DNA of 64,000 nt. Source: Tulasnella sp. 424 (lineage: Eukaryota; Basidiomycota; Agaricomycetes; Cantharellales; Tulasnellaceae). A program made the position numbers and the translations under genes. Below the pieces are notes generated by a model. The model was not told where the DNA came from and did not search any database. It worked only from the letters and a program-made list of their open reading frames with translations. Below, in pieces: positions 24,701 to 36,689 of the stretch (position 1 is its first letter; each line of letters starts with the position of its first letter). The stretch is from contig WSUB01000012.1 in NCBI GenBank assembly GCA_019633425.1, positions 276,371 through 340,370 of the forward strand. Reading direction: 5' to 3'.

Positions 24701-25358
24701 TTTGGATCTGGCTTGGCGTTCGGGTCCGGTAAAATACCTTTCTCCCGGAGCTCTTGCTGGACCTCGGCAAAGGTTCTGGAGCGAACGCGCATATTCGGAC
24801 CATCCTCGACGTCGAAGTTGTGGTACCACCAATCCGTAAGTCTGTGCACTGCGGCTTCGAATTGTCGTCCGCGCAAGCCTTGGTCAGGTTGGTTTCTTTT
24901 GGTGATCATGTCAAAGTGGTTTTGGAGGGAGAGTGGCGTGAGGGACATAAGTCGAGCCTAATGAGTTCCAATTAGTGGGGACATCCTCCTGTTCGCCGTT
25001 GAAAAGGACTCACGTGCAACAGCTTATCGTTTAGCCATTGGTTCCTTATGCGGGCATTGGCAATTAACGCGACGGTATGGATCTTGTGAGAGGCAAGTCT
25101 TCCTTGTCTTTCCGCATTTATTCGGGCCTTTTCGCTGGTGTCGCGATCTATAAGCCGCGTCGCACCTGAAGCGGACGAAACCACCTACGCTTCATCCAGC
25201 TTCCGACCGCTCCCTTTGCCTTTTCCTCCCTCTCTTGTGCCAGAGCTTGGTCCAGCGATAGCGTCATCATCGGGAAATTCAATGACGAGGTCGCCGGGGC
25301 CGGCAGCAACCACATCCTCCCACTCCATTTCATCGTCCGACGCGTTCGAGGCCGACAT
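21735..25358 (-). CDS. RAD4: DNA damage recognition protein Rad4/XPC
   Basis: Ten minus-strand exons: 25358-25208, 25147-25014, 24957-23958, 23897-23761, 23694-23266, 23189-23108, 23044-22989, 22929-22843, 22782-22630, 22565-21735; 1019 residues. The transglutaminase-like fold spans about 95-470, with AQLFCALCRALGIPTRLVVS, then WPPVFWCEVFSRPDGRWIPV, then RDVTPRYANEFGAKT. BHD1 begins at NHPLYVLERHLRREQVVHP, BHD2 follows, and BHD3 has NIDLYTPTMLPQGGIHL, KIARKLGIDHAEAV and TGFEFKQRR. These domains bind the unpaired strand opposite a lesion in global-genome nucleotide excision repair, with Rad23 as partner. The acceptor before TGFEF was chosen to match the family. The C-terminal 270 residues are acidic and basic low-complexity sequence with likely nuclear signals (SRKRSRTGK, SRSRRRRK). 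The first intron (GTCGGA donor) is the least certain. Confidence 0.9.
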
Positions 25359-25802
25359 TTCGAGCGATGGTGAGTTGCTTCAGAATTGGTAATAGAACAG
25401 TTTGCTTGAGCGACGACGAATGGTGAGTGGCTTGAGGCAAAAACTTGCGAGGTGAAGTGTACGCAGGGAACCGAGAAAGTCGGAGAGTTGCAATGTTGAC
25501 TGGGCGGAGAGAACACAGTGCAGGTGGTCAATGGACTGGTTGTTTCTGGGGATAGTAACAAGATGGTGGCGTCGAAGACAGAGAGACCAGAAGGAGCGAG
25601 CAAGAATGGCAATAAATTAGATGAGACGATGGCTGTGGTCGAAGCTGATGGTCGTCCTCGGAGCCGAGCCATTCCACTCGACTCGCGGTGACGCGCTGCC
25701 GCAACAATCAAGAACAAACAGGTCCCCTCCACCAGAACTATTATGCAAGAGAGTTCCATGCACCTTGGCTAGAGGAAATAATAGAAGTATGTGAGAGACA
25801 CA
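25359..25802. other. RAD4 promoter and left edge of the methyltransferase array
   Basis: From 25359 to about 25600 the RAD4 upstream side; no gene. From about 25610 the sequence resembles the array spacer (compare 25640-25740 with 27970-28110), so the tandem unit begins here. Confidence 0.5.
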
Positions 25803-27321
25803 CTACTCGTCCACAGAGGCATCTGGAGATGCATTCGAGGTCTCTGGAGGTGCCTCGGAGGGCTCTGGAGATGCTTTGAAGGCCCACGCGCAAGTCCACT
25901 GAACCGCATAATCGAGTTGGGAGGTTAGTGGGATCCGACGCGGAGGGGTGTCGCACGTACCCGGGTGTATGTTTTCGTCCGTCCATTCTTCAACTCATCT
26001 TCGGCCATCGCATGCCAGTGATCCACTACTTCTGGAGGGACTCCGTGTGACAAGATGAGTGGCTTCACCGCGCCCAGGAACCTGAGAGAATTCTGCCGCA
26101 TGAGCTCTCCAATGAAACGCTCCTTCGGAGTGGCTACAGGCCTTTTGAGGTCAAAAAGGAGTAGTCCGAGAATCGACACGCCACGTACATGGATCCTCCC
26201 ATGGGCCAACCGCGATGTAGAAAACAAAATTTCCTTTCTTGTCCCACATCTCGCCCATGTCGTCAAGCCATCCCCTCGTCTTAACTCCAACTCCAAGATC
26301 TGTACCTCTTGCCTAAAGCATAGTGTCAGCTAATCCAAGGTAATAACAATTTCCCTTAACAAATACTGACGATCTGTGCTTCTCGAGCGGAGAGCATCAT
26401 AAGCTGCATCCAACTGAAGTCCTGCTCACAGAAATGCGCCTTTATCTCTGTGGCTATAAGATTCAAAAGTACGTAGACATACCGGGTGGTTCTCATCCGT
26501 CGTTATGATAGGCTCGAACTCCTTGTTATACAGCCCCAGGTTACCCTCAATGGCCAGGAATAACCCTCCTGGGCGAAGGATGTTCCAGATTTCCTTTATC
26601 AAATCAGGGTAGCTCGATATTCCTGAAGAGACACCGCGGGCGTGTACAATATCGAAACAACTGGTATAATGCCGGAAACCTAGATTGGCATCATCGCATT
26701 CGAAGCAACAATTTGGCGGCACTTCGCTATTCCCTGGCAATCAGTGAGTAATAAAGCTGAATCCGAGGATCTCGCGCACTATATCGAATTCGCAGGGACG
26801 AGATCCATTCCAGTAACCTCTGCACGAGGGAAAAGCCGTGCCATGTCAATGGCCCACGACCCGGAGCCCGTCCCAACGTCAAGAACCCTGGGAGGTGATC
26901 CGCCTTCGCTGCGCCGCCGGGACATCAACCGTCGAACGGCATGTGCGATTTGGCGGGGATATAGACCCCCGAGCTTTTCCTTGAGTATTTCGTGCTGTAT
27001 GTCAAGTCGCCGGTGTTCGGAAACGTCGGCTGAGCAAAAACCAAAATCCAGCGCAATTCAAATTGTAATTCAACCGATAAGATATAGCATTTCACACTGA
27101 CCTGGAAACATGTAGTACTTCATCGGATCAAGATGTGATCAGAGACACCCGGAGCGCATAAGATCCGGATGACGTAGATGGGGCACACCTACTTCACTTG
27201 TGCTGTTAATAGTTCGCCCAAATATTTCTTGCAAAATCAAATACCGATCCTCGGATGAGTTAGAGAAAATGCTGCCAGGCCGACTGCCGTAATCGCTGCC
27301 TCGTTCCGAATAGTCATCCAT
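25803..27321 (-). pseudogene. Methyltransferase array copy 1, frameshifted
   Basis: Same eight-exon plan as copy 5 (35196-36689), starting MDDYSERGSDYGSRPGSIFS. The SAM-binding motif VLDVGTGSGSWAIDMA is intact in exon 3. At the start of exon 4 (26728-26735) a 10-nt deletion relative to copies 4-6 puts the rest out of frame when the normal phase-0 donor after GMDL is used. An earlier donor in exon 3 (GTGCAG, phase 1) would restore the frame but remove the AEVTGMDL strand that follows motif I. The later exons are otherwise clean, and the tail has three heptads: KASPEPS, EAPPETS, NASPDAS, then VDE. Either recently broken or spliced differently. Confidence 0.7.
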
Positions 27322-28126
27322 TTTCCGGGGCTTTAATGTTAGATCAGTGTCAGAATTGAAGGCCAGAGTCCACATTGGCTGGAAATCACATACCAGAAAC
27401 TACGGGGAGGATAGTGGCGACTTCGTTGGAAAAGGAGAACCCGGAGCTCTCCACTTCCGCGCGAGATTGCCGCTACCGCCGATAACTCCGATGGTGCGGG
27501 CCTCCACTGAGACTTTGTTCGCCACCGGGATTGCTGAATTTATCATTAAATCATCAGCTTAATGGGGTTTAATAGATATCCCGTGAGCATTCTCAACGCT
27601 GGACGTGCTCGGAATATCCTCTTTCCAACGTCAGGACGCAGCATCAAAGCGGCTGACCTGCTTGGGATTGAGCCACCATTTCGCCATCAAGAAATTAAGC
27701 TCCGACTTCCGCTAATCTACTGAATGTCCACTTGTTTTTTAAACTTGCATAACATGTTTCAGCTGAATGAGAAAGCTCGGCGTCGAGCCATAGCTTCATA
27801 GAACGGAATAGCAAGGGATCCTCGGATTCGCGAAAACTCAAGACATGTCGAAGAGGAGCGGAGAAGAAGAACCATTTGTTTGAGAGACATTATGTGGCGG
27901 CTATACTAGCCGCGCGTTTTGTCTGCAGTTTCAAATCGAGATGGTTACTGGGAGGATGGTGGTTCCAATAGCTGATCGTCGCCCTTGGGGCCGAGCCACC
28001 CTCTCGACTCGCTGAGACGCGGTGCCGCAGGAAATCAAGGACAGATAAGCTCCCCCCCCCCCCGTAATAGAGGACAATACAAGAGAGAGGTTGACAGGAG
28101 AAGATAATACGGGCAAGTGAGAGACG
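27322..28126. repeat. Array spacer between copies 1 and 2
   Basis: Promoter side of copy 1 and 3' side of copy 2. Contains a C run (28047-28056 region) and the conserved ATTATGTGGCGGCTATACTA block. No independent gene. In copies 1 and 2 an upstream in-frame ATG (MWTLAFNSD) could extend the methyltransferase by 18 residues, but copy 3 lacks that ATG, so the MDDYS start is preferred. Confidence 0.6.
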
Positions 28127-29622
28127 CTACTCGTCGACAGAGATCCCTGGAGATGCCTCTGAAGTCTCGGGAGATGCCTTAAAGGCCCACGCGCAAGTCC
28201 ACTGAACAACATAGTCGAGTTGCGAGGTCAGTGGGATCCGATGCGAAGGGGTGTCGCACATACCCTGGTGTATGTTTTGGTTCGTCCATTCCTCAACTCA
28301 TCTTCAGCCATCGCATGCCAGTGATCCACTGTTTCTTGAGGTACTCCGTGTGACAAGATGAGTGGCTTCACTGCGCCCAGGAACCTGAGAGAATTCTGTC
28401 GCATGAGCTCGCCGATGAAACGCTCCTTCGGAGTGGCTACAAGCTTTTGAGGTCAAAAAGGAGTAGTCCGGGAATCGACACGCCACGTACATGGATCCTC
28501 CCATGGGCCAACCGGGATGTAGAAAGCAAAATTCCCTTTCTTCTCCCACATCTCGCCCATCTCGTCAAGCCATCCCCTCATCTTAACTCCAACTTCAGCA
28601 TCTGACCCTCTTGCCTACACATAGTGTCAGCTCATCCAAGGTACGAACAATTTCCCTTAACAAATACTGACGATCTGTGCTTCTCGAGCGGACAGCATCA
28701 TAACCTGCATCCAACTGAAGTCCTGCTCACAGAAATGTGCATTTGTCTCTGTAGCTATAACATTCAAAGGTACGGAAACATACCGGGTGGTTCTCATCCG
28801 TCGTTGTGATAGGCTCGAACTCCTTGCTATACAGCCCCAGGGTACCCTCAGGGACCAGGAATAACCCTCCTGGGCGAAGGATGTTCCAGATTTCCTTTAT
28901 GAAATCACGGAAGTTCGATACACCTGTAGAGACAGCGCGGGCGTGTACAATGTCGAAACAACTGGTATAATGCCCGAAACCTAGATTGGCATCATCGCAT
29001 TCGAAGCAACAATTTGGCGGCACTTCGCTATTCCCTGGCAATCAGTGAGTAATAAAGCTGAACCCGAGGATCTCGCGCACTATATCGGATTCGCAGGGAC
29101 GAGATCCACTCCAGTAACCTCTGCACGAGGGAAAAGCCGTGCCATGTCAATGGCCCACGACCCGGAGCCCGTCCCAACGTCAAGAACTCTGGGAGGTGAT
29201 CCGCCTTCGCTGCGCCGCCGGGACATCAACCGTCGAACGGCATGTGCGATTTGGCGAGGATATAGACCCCCGAGCTTTTCCTTGAGTATTTCGTGCTGTA
29301 TGTCAAGTCGCCGGTGTTCGGGAACGTCGGCTGAGCAAAACCCAAAATCCGGCGCAATTCAAATCGTAATTCAGCAGATGAGATATAACCTTTCGCACTG
29401 ACCGGGAAACATATAGTACTGCATCGGATCAAGATGTGATCAGAGACACGCAGAACGCATAAGATCTGGAGGACGTAGATGAGGAACACCTACTTCACTT
29501 GTGTTGTTAATAGTTCGCCCAAATATTTCTTGCAAAATTAAATACCGATCCTCGGATGAGTTGGAGAAAATGCTGCCAGGCCCACTGCCGTAATCGCTGC
29601 CTCGTTCCGAATAGTCGTCCAT
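28127..29622 (-). pseudogene. Methyltransferase array copy 2, frameshifted
   Basis: Eight-exon methyltransferase copy starting MDDYSERGSDYGSGPG. It shares with copies 1 and 3 the 10-nt deletion at the exon 4 acceptor (about 29029-29036). Exon 4 otherwise reads NSEVPPNCCFECDDANLGFG and ends TTDENHP. Exons 5 to 8 keep their splice sites, including the in-phase break inside the GPWEDP motif. The tail has two heptads, KASPETS and EASPGIS, then VDE. Because the rest is so clean, breakage is recent or splicing compensates. Confidence 0.7.
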
Positions 29623-30400
29623 TTTCCGGGGCTTTGATATTAGATCAGTGTCAGAATTGAAGGCCAGAGTCCACATTGGCTAGAATCACATACCAGAAAC
29701 GACGGGGAGAATAGTAGCGACTTCGTCGGAAAAGGAGAATCAGGAGCCCTCCACTTCCGCGCGATGTTGCCGCTACCGCCGATAACTCCGATGGTGCGAG
29801 CCTCCACTAAGACTTTGTTCGCCACCTGTATTGCTGAATTTATCATTAGATCATCAGCTTAATGGGGTTTAATAGATACCCTGTTAGCATGCTCAATACC
29901 AGACGTCCTCGGAATATCTTCCTTTCAGCGTCAGGGCGCAGCATCAAAGCGGCTGACCTGCTTGGGATTGGGACACCATTTCGCCATCAGGAAATTAAGC
30001 TCCGACTTCCACCAACCTACCGAATGTCCACTTGTTTTCTTTTAAACTTGCATGACATCTTTCAACTGAACGGGAAAGCTCGGCGTCGACTCATAGCTTC
30101 ACAGAACGGAATAGCAAGGGATCCCCGAATTCGCGAAAACTCAAGACATGCCGAAGAGGAGCGGAGAAGAAGAACCATTTGTTTGAGAGACACTATGTAG
30201 CGGCTATACTAGCCGCGCGTTTTGTGCGCAGTTTCAAATCGAGATGGTTACTGGGAGGATGGTGGGGCCGAGCCACCCTCACGACTCGCGGAGGCGCGGT
30301 GCCGCAGGAAATCAAGGACAGATAACCCCCCCCCCCCCTAATAGAGGACAATACAAGAGAGAGGTTGACAGGAAGAGATAATACGGGCAAGTGAGAGACG
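29623..30400. repeat. Array spacer between copies 2 and 3
   Basis: Near-identical in order to the previous spacer, again with a C run (30327-30338). No gene. A minus-strand frame here (29640-29846, MINSAIQVANK) is partly kept in the next spacers but changes frame between copies, so it is not called. Confidence 0.6.
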
Positions 30401-31890
30401 CTACTCGTCGACAGAGATCCCTGGATTTGAGGCATCGGGAGATGCCTTGAAGGCCCACGCGCAAGTCCACTGAACCACATAATCCAGTTGGGAGGTCAGT
30501 GGGATCCGATGCGGAGGGGTGTCGCACATACCCTGGTGTATGTTTTGGTTCGTCCATTCCTCAACTCATCTTCAGCCATCGCATGCCAGTGATCCACCGT
30601 TTCTTGAGGTACTCCGTGTGACAAGATGAGTGGCTTCACTGCGCCCAGGAACCTGAGAGAATTCTGTCGCATGAGCTCGCCGATGAAACGCTCCTTCGGA
30701 GTGGCTACAAGCTTTTGAGGTCAAAAAGGAGTAGTCCGAGAATCGACACGCCACGTACATTGATCCTCCCATGGGCCAACCGGGATGTAGAAAGCAAAAT
30801 TTCCTTTCTTCTCCCACATCTCGCCCATCTCGTCAATCCATCCCCTCGTCTTAACTCCAACTTCAACATCTGACCCTCTTGCCTACACATCGTGTCAGCT
30901 CATCCAAGGTACGAAAAAACTCCCTCAACAAATACTGACGATCTGTGCTTCTCGAGCGGAGAGCATCATAACCTGCATCCAACTGAAGTCCTGGTCACAG
31001 AAATGTGCATTTATCTCTGTGGCTCTAGCATTCAAAAGTACGGAAACATACCGGGTGGTTCTCATCCGTCGTTGTGATAGGCTCGAACTCCTTGCTATAC
31101 AGCCCCAGGTTACCCTCAAGGGCCAAGAATAGCCCTCCTGGGCGAAGGATGTTCCAGATTTCCTTTATGAAATCACGGAAGTTCGATATTCCTGAAGAGA
31201 GAGAGCGGGCGTGTACAATGTCGAAACAACTGGTATAATGCCCGAAACCTAGATTGGCATCATCGCATTCGAAGCAACAATTTGGCGGCACTTCGCTATT
31301 CCCTGGCAATCAGTGAGTAATAAAGCTGAACCCGAGGATCTCGCGCACTATGTCGAATTCGCAGGGACGAGATCCACTCCAGTAACCTCTGCACGAGGGA
31401 AAAGCCGTGCCATGTCAATGGCCCACGACCCGGAGCCCGTCCCAACGTCAAGAACTCTGGGAGGTGATCCGCCTTCGGTGCGCCGCCGGGACATCAATCG
31501 TCGAACGTCATGTGCGATTTGGCGAGGATATAGACCGCCGAGCTTTTCCTTGAGTGTTTCGTGTTGTATGTCAAGTCGCCGGTGTTCGGGAACGTCGGCT
31601 GAGCAAAAACCAAAATCCAGCGCAATTCAAATCGCAATTCAGCAGATGAGATATAGCCTTTCACACTGACCTGGAAACATATAGTACTGCATCGGATCAA
31701 GATGTGATCAGAGACACGCAGAGCGCATAAGATCTGGAGGACGTAGAAGGGGTACACCTACTTCACTTGTGCTGTTAATAGTTCGCCCAAATATATCTTG
31801 CAAAATTAAATTCCGATCCTCGGATGAGTTAGAGAAAATGCTGCCAGGCCGACTGCCGTAATCGCTGCCTCGTTCCGAGTAGTCGTCCAT
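30401..31890 (-). pseudogene. Methyltransferase array copy 3, frameshifted
   Basis: Starts MDDYSERGSDYGSRPGSIFS and follows the eight-exon plan. Carries the same 10-nt deletion at the start of exon 4 (about 31297-31304) as copies 1 and 2, so these three descend from one already shortened ancestor. SAM motif VLDVGTGSGSWAIDMA is intact. The tail has one full heptad and a shortened second: KASPDAS, NPGIS, then VDE. Confidence 0.7.
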
Positions 31891-32654
31891 TTTCCGGGGC
31901 TTGGATGTTAGATCGGTGTCAGAATTGAAGGCCAGAGTCCAGATTGGCTAAAAATCACATACCAGAAACAATTGGGAGAATAGTAGCGACTTCGTTGGAA
32001 AAGGAGAACCCGGAGCCCTCCACTTCCGCGCGATGTTGCCGCTACCACCGATAACTCCGATGGTGCGAGCCGATCTTTGTTCGCCACCTGTATTGCTGAA
32101 TTTATCATTAAATCATCAGCTTAATGGGGTTTACCAGAAATCGTGTTAAGTCTGCTCAACACGGAATGTACTCGGAACATATTCCTTCCAGGCGTCAGGC
32201 CGCAGCATCAAAGCGACCGACATGCTTGGAATTGAGACACCATTTTGCCATCAGGAATTAAGATCCACTTTCACCAGCCTAACGAATGTTCACCTGTTTT
32301 TTACTTGCATAGCACGTTTCAGTTAAACGGGAAAGCTCGGCGCCGAGCGGTGACTTCAAAGAACGGAATCGCAACAACTCAAGACATGTTAAAGAGGAAC
32401 GGAGAAGTTGTTCGAGAGAAACTGTGTGGCGGCTGCACTAACCGCTCGTTTGTCCGCAGTTTCAAATTGAGATGGTTACTAGGATGATGGTGGCGCCGGG
32501 AGCTGATCGTCGCCCTTCGGGACCGAGCCGCGTGCCCTCTCGACTTGCGGAGACGTGCTGCCGCAACACATTAAGGCCCCTCCAGCAGAGGACAATACAA
32601 GAGAGAGCTAAATCTACCTTGACAGGAAGAAGTAGTACAGGTATGCAAGAGACG
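31891..32654. repeat. Array spacer between copies 3 and 4
   Basis: Same spacer family, slightly shortened and more diverged than the two to its left. No gene recognised. Confidence 0.6.
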
Positions 32655-34388
32655 CTACTCGCCAACAGAGGGCTCTGGAGATGTTTTAGAGGTCTCTGGA
32701 GATGCCTTTGAGGTTTGTGGAGGTGTCCTTAGGGTCTCGGGAGATGCCTTAAAGGCCCATGCACAATGCCACTGGACCGCATGATCGAGTTTGGGAGATC
32801 AGCGGGATCCAATGCGGCGGGGGGTCGCACATACCTGGGTGTATGTTTTAGTTCGTCCATTCCTCAACTCATCGTCAGCCATCGCGTTCCAGTGATCCAC
32901 TGTTTCTTGAGGAACTCCGTTCAACAAGAGGAGGGGGTTCACTGCACCCAAAAACCTGAGAGAGTTCTGTCGCATGAGCTCTCCGATGAAACGCTCCTTC
33001 GGAGTGGCTACAGACCTTTTGAGGTCAAAAGAGAGTAGTTCGAGAATCGACGCGCCACGTACATGGATCCTCCCATGGGCCAATAGGGATATAGAAAGCA
33101 AAGTGTCCTTTGTTCTCCCAAATCTCGCCCATCTCATCAATCCATCCGCTCGTCTTGGCGCCAGCTTCAACATCCGAGCCTCTTGCCTACAAAAGAGTGT
33201 CAGCTAATCCAAGGGAGGAACAATTTCCCTGAACAAGTACTGACGATCTGTGCTTCTCGAGTGCCGAGCATCATAAGCTGCATCCAGCTGAAGTCCTGGT
33301 CCCAGAAGTGTGCATTTATCTCAATGGCTGCAGAAAATGCAAAAGTATGGAAACTTACCGGGTGGTTCTCATCCCTCGTCGTGATAGGCTCAAAGTCCTT
33401 GTTAAACAGTCCTAGGTTACCCTGAAGGGCCAGGAATAATCCTCCCGGGCGCAGGGCATTCCAGATTTCTTTTATGAAATTAGGAAAGTTCGATATCCCT
33501 GAAGAGAGAGTGCGGGCGTGTACAATGTCAAAACAACCAGTATAATGCCCGAAACCCAGATTGGCATCATCGCATTCAAAGCGACAATTTGGTGGCACTT
33601 CGCTGTTTATGGGTATTTCCTGGCAATCAGCGGGTAGTAGAGCAGAACCCGAGGATCTCGCTCACTATGTCGAATTCGCAGGGACGAGATCCATCCCAGT
33701 AACCTCTGCATGAGGGAAAAGCCGTGCCATGTCGATGGCCCACGACCCGGAGCCCGTCCCGACGTCCAGCGCTCTGGGAGGCGATCCGTCTTCGGTGCGC
33801 CGCCGGGACATCAACCGACTTACGTCATTTGCGATTTGGCGAGGATATAAACCGCCGAACTTTTCCTTAAGCATTTCATGTTGTATGTCAAGTCGCTTGT
33901 GTTCGGGAACGTCGGCTGAGCAAAGACCAAATCAAGCGCAGGTCAAACCATAGTTCAAAGCTTGGCATAAGATCTGGCCTTTCACACTGACCTGGAAGCA
34001 TATAGTACTGCATTGGATCGAGATGTGATCAGGGGCACGCAGAGCGCATAAGATCTGGAGGACGTAGAAGGGGTACACCTACTTCACTTGTGCTGTTAAT
34101 AGTTCGCCCAAATATTTCTTGCAAAATTAAATTCCGATCCTCGGATGAGTTAGAGAAAATGCTGCCAGGCCGACTGCCGTAATCACNNNNNNNNNNNNNN
34201 NNNNNNNNNNNNNNNNNNNNNNNNNNNNNNNNNNNNNNNNNNNNNNNNNNNNNNNNNNNNNNNNNNNNNNNNNNNNNNNNNNGCCCAAATATTTCTTGCA
34301 AAATTAAATTCCGATCCTCGGATGAGTTAGAGAAAATGCTGCCAGGCCGACTGCCGTAATCACTGTCTCGTCCAGAATAGTCGCTCAT
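32655..34388 (-). CDS. SAM-dependent methyltransferase, array copy 4
   Basis: LaeA/UMTA-type class I methyltransferase with the eight-exon plan of copy 5. Start MSDYSGRDSDYGSRPG at 34388. Exon 1 is interrupted in the assembly by 96 N (34187-34282) with the same 81 bases on both sides, so the true exon is probably continuous. The 16-nt exon 2 (YYMLP), SAM motif ALDVGTGSGSWAIDMA, GMDL, and exon 4 start EIPINSEVPPNCRFECDDAN are all in frame. The tail is the longest of the array with four heptads: KASPETL, RTPPQTS, KASPETS, KTSPEPS, then VGE. Cytosolic or nuclear; substrate unknown. Confidence 0.75.
34187..34282. other. Assembly gap (96 N) inside copy 4 exon 1
   Basis: The 81 bases before the gap (34106-34186) are identical to the 81 bases after it (34283-34363). 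This is what an unmerged overlap between two contigs looks like, so the N run probably stands for no missing sequence, or for a collapsed repeat. Confidence 0.85.
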
Positions 34389-35195
34389 TTTCCAGTGCTT
34401 TGATGTTTGATCGGTGTCAAAATTGGGAGCCAGAGTCTAGATGGCTAGAAATCACACACCAGAAACAAACGGGGAGAATAGTAGTGGCTTCGTCGGAAAA
34501 GGAGAACCCGGAGCTGTCTATCTCCTCCACTTTTCGGCCCGATGTTGCCGCTACCGCCGATAACTCCGATCCATGGGGTCAGGCGAGCCGATTTCACCTC
34601 CACGAAGACTTTGTTCGCAACCCGTATTGCTGAATTTATCATAAATCATCAGCTTAATGGGGTTCACTGGATATCCTGTGAGTATGCTCAATACTGGACG
34701 TGCTCGGAATATCCTCCTTCCAGCGTCAGGGCGGAGCACCAAAGCAGCTGACCTGCTTGGGATTGGGACACCATTTCGCTATCAGGAAATTAAGCTCCGA
34801 CTTTCACCAACCTACCGAATTTCCACTTTCTTTTTATCTTGCATAACATGTTTCAGCTGAGCGGGAAAGCTCGGCGTCGAGCCGTAGAACGGAATAGCAA
34901 GGGATCCTCGAATTCGCGAAAACTCAAGACATGTCGAAGAGGAGCAGAGAAGAAGAACCGTTTGTTTCAGAAACATTATGTGGAGGCTATACTAGCCGCA
35001 CGTTTTGTTCGCAGTTTCAAATCGAGATGGTTACTGGGATGATGGTGATGCTCGTCGCCCGAGCCACCCTCTCGACTCGCGGTGACGCGCTGCCGCAACA
35101 GATTATGGACAAACACGGCCGCTCCACCAGAACCAACACACAGAAGTGTTCAATGCATCTTGGCCGGAAGAAATAATATATGCACGTGGGAGATG
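34389..35195. repeat. Array spacer between copies 4 and 5
   Basis: Conserved spacer, no gene seen. The block around 34610-34660 (GCTGAATTTATCAT) and the ATTATGTGGAGGCTATACTA block at about 34975 are shared with the other spacers. Confidence 0.6.
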
Positions 35196-36689
35196 CTACT
35201 TGTCAACAGAGTGCTGTGGAGATGCCTTGAAGGCCCATGCGTTAGTCCACTGGAACGCATGGTCGGTTTAAGCGGTCAGTGAGATCCAACGGCCGGCGCC
35301 GTCACACACACCCGGGTGTATGTTTTGGTTCGTCCATTCCTCAACTCATCTTCAGCCATCGCATGCCAGTGATCCACTATTTCTTGAGGTACTCCGTGTG
35401 ACAAGAGGAGTGGCTTCACCGCGCCCAGGTACAGGAGAGAATTCTGTCGCATGAGCTCTCCAATGAAACGCTCTTTCGGAGTGGCTACAGACCTTTTGAG
35501 ATCAAAAGAGAGGAGTCCGAGAATCGACACGCCACGTACATGGATCCTCCCATGGGCCAACCGGGATGTAGACAGTAAAGATTCCTTTGTTCTCCCACAT
35601 CTCGCCCATCTCGTCAATCCATCCGCCCATCTTAATTCCAACTGCAACATCGGAACCTCTTGCCTACGAAATGGCATCAGCTGATTTGAGATGAGAACAA
35701 TGGCCCTTAGCGAACACTGACGATCTGTGCTTCTCGAGCGGAGAGCATCATCACCTGCATCCAGCTGAAATCCTGGTCCGGAAGTGCAAGATTTAAGTAG
35801 TGGTTGGGATAGATCATAGGTATATTAAACATACCGGATGATTCTCATCCGTCGTCGTGATAGGCTCGAATTCCTTGTTAAACAGCCCTACGTTACCCTC
35901 AACGGCCAGGAACAACCCTCCTGGGCGAAGGATGTTCCACACTTCTTTGATGAAATCAGGGTAGTTCGATATCCCTGAAGAGATAGCGCGGGCGTGTGCA
36001 ATGTCGAAACAGCCGGTATAATGCCTGAAACCCAGATTCGCATCATCACATTCGAAGCGACAATTTAGCGGTACTTCGCTGTTGATGGGTATTTCCTGGC
36101 GATAAGCGAGTAACCCAGCAAAGTCCGAGGATCTGACGTACTAAATCGAGTTCGCGGGGACGATATCCATCCCAGTAACCTCTGCACGAGGGAAAAGCCG
36201 TGCCATGTCAATGGCCCACGAGCCGGAGCCCGTCCCAACGTCCAGCACTCTGGGAGGTGATCCGCCTTCGCTGCGCCGCCGGGACATCAACCGCCGAACG
36301 TCATGTGCGATTTGGCGAGGATATAGACCGCCGAGCTTTTCCCTGAGTATTTCGTGCTGTATGTCAAGTCGCCGGTGTTCGGGAACGTCGGCTGAGCAAA
36401 AACCAGATCAAGCGGGGGTTAAAACAGGGTCCTAAATCCCCGCAAATGATAAATCACGTCAGGCTGACCTGGAAGCATATAGAACTGCATTGGATCGAGG
36501 GGTGATCAGAGCCAAGCACCGTTATTTTTGGTCAGGGGAGCGTATATAGGGCTTACCTACTTCATTTGTGCTGTTGATTGTTCGACCAAATATATCTTGC
36601 AAAATCATATTCCGATCATCAGATGTGCTAGAGAAAATGCTTCCAGGCCGACTGCTGTAATCGCTGCCTCGATCCGAATAGTCGCTCAT
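35196..36689 (-). CDS. SAM-dependent methyltransferase, array copy 5 (reference copy)
   Basis: Eight exons, all in phase: 36689-36561, 36484-36469 (16 nt, FYMLP), 36391-36162, 36095-35835, 35772-35722, 35663-35540, 35484-35312, 35249-35196; 345 residues. Order of parts: a Ser-rich N-terminus (MSDYSDRGSDYSSRPG), the YMLP and RLDIQHE leader typical of LaeA/UMTA-like enzymes, motif I VLDVGTGSGSWAIDMA that binds SAM, TGMD after strand 2, CRFECDDAN, WNILRPGGLFLAVE (motif III region), GPWEDP, and a one-heptad tail KASPQHS-VDK. The family includes regulators of secondary metabolism and small-molecule methyltransferases; the substrate here is unknown. No signal peptide. Tight conservation with copies 4 and 6 suggests function. 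Confidence 0.85.

Noticed and set aside
29640..29846. MINSAI-type frame upstream of the methyltransferase start
   Set aside because: Seen in several spacers, but indels change its frame between copies (for example copies 3, 4 and 8), so it is more likely promoter sequence than a coding uORF.
34029..34388. 119-codon frame reading through the N run
   Set aside because: It joins two copies of the same exon piece across an assembly gap.
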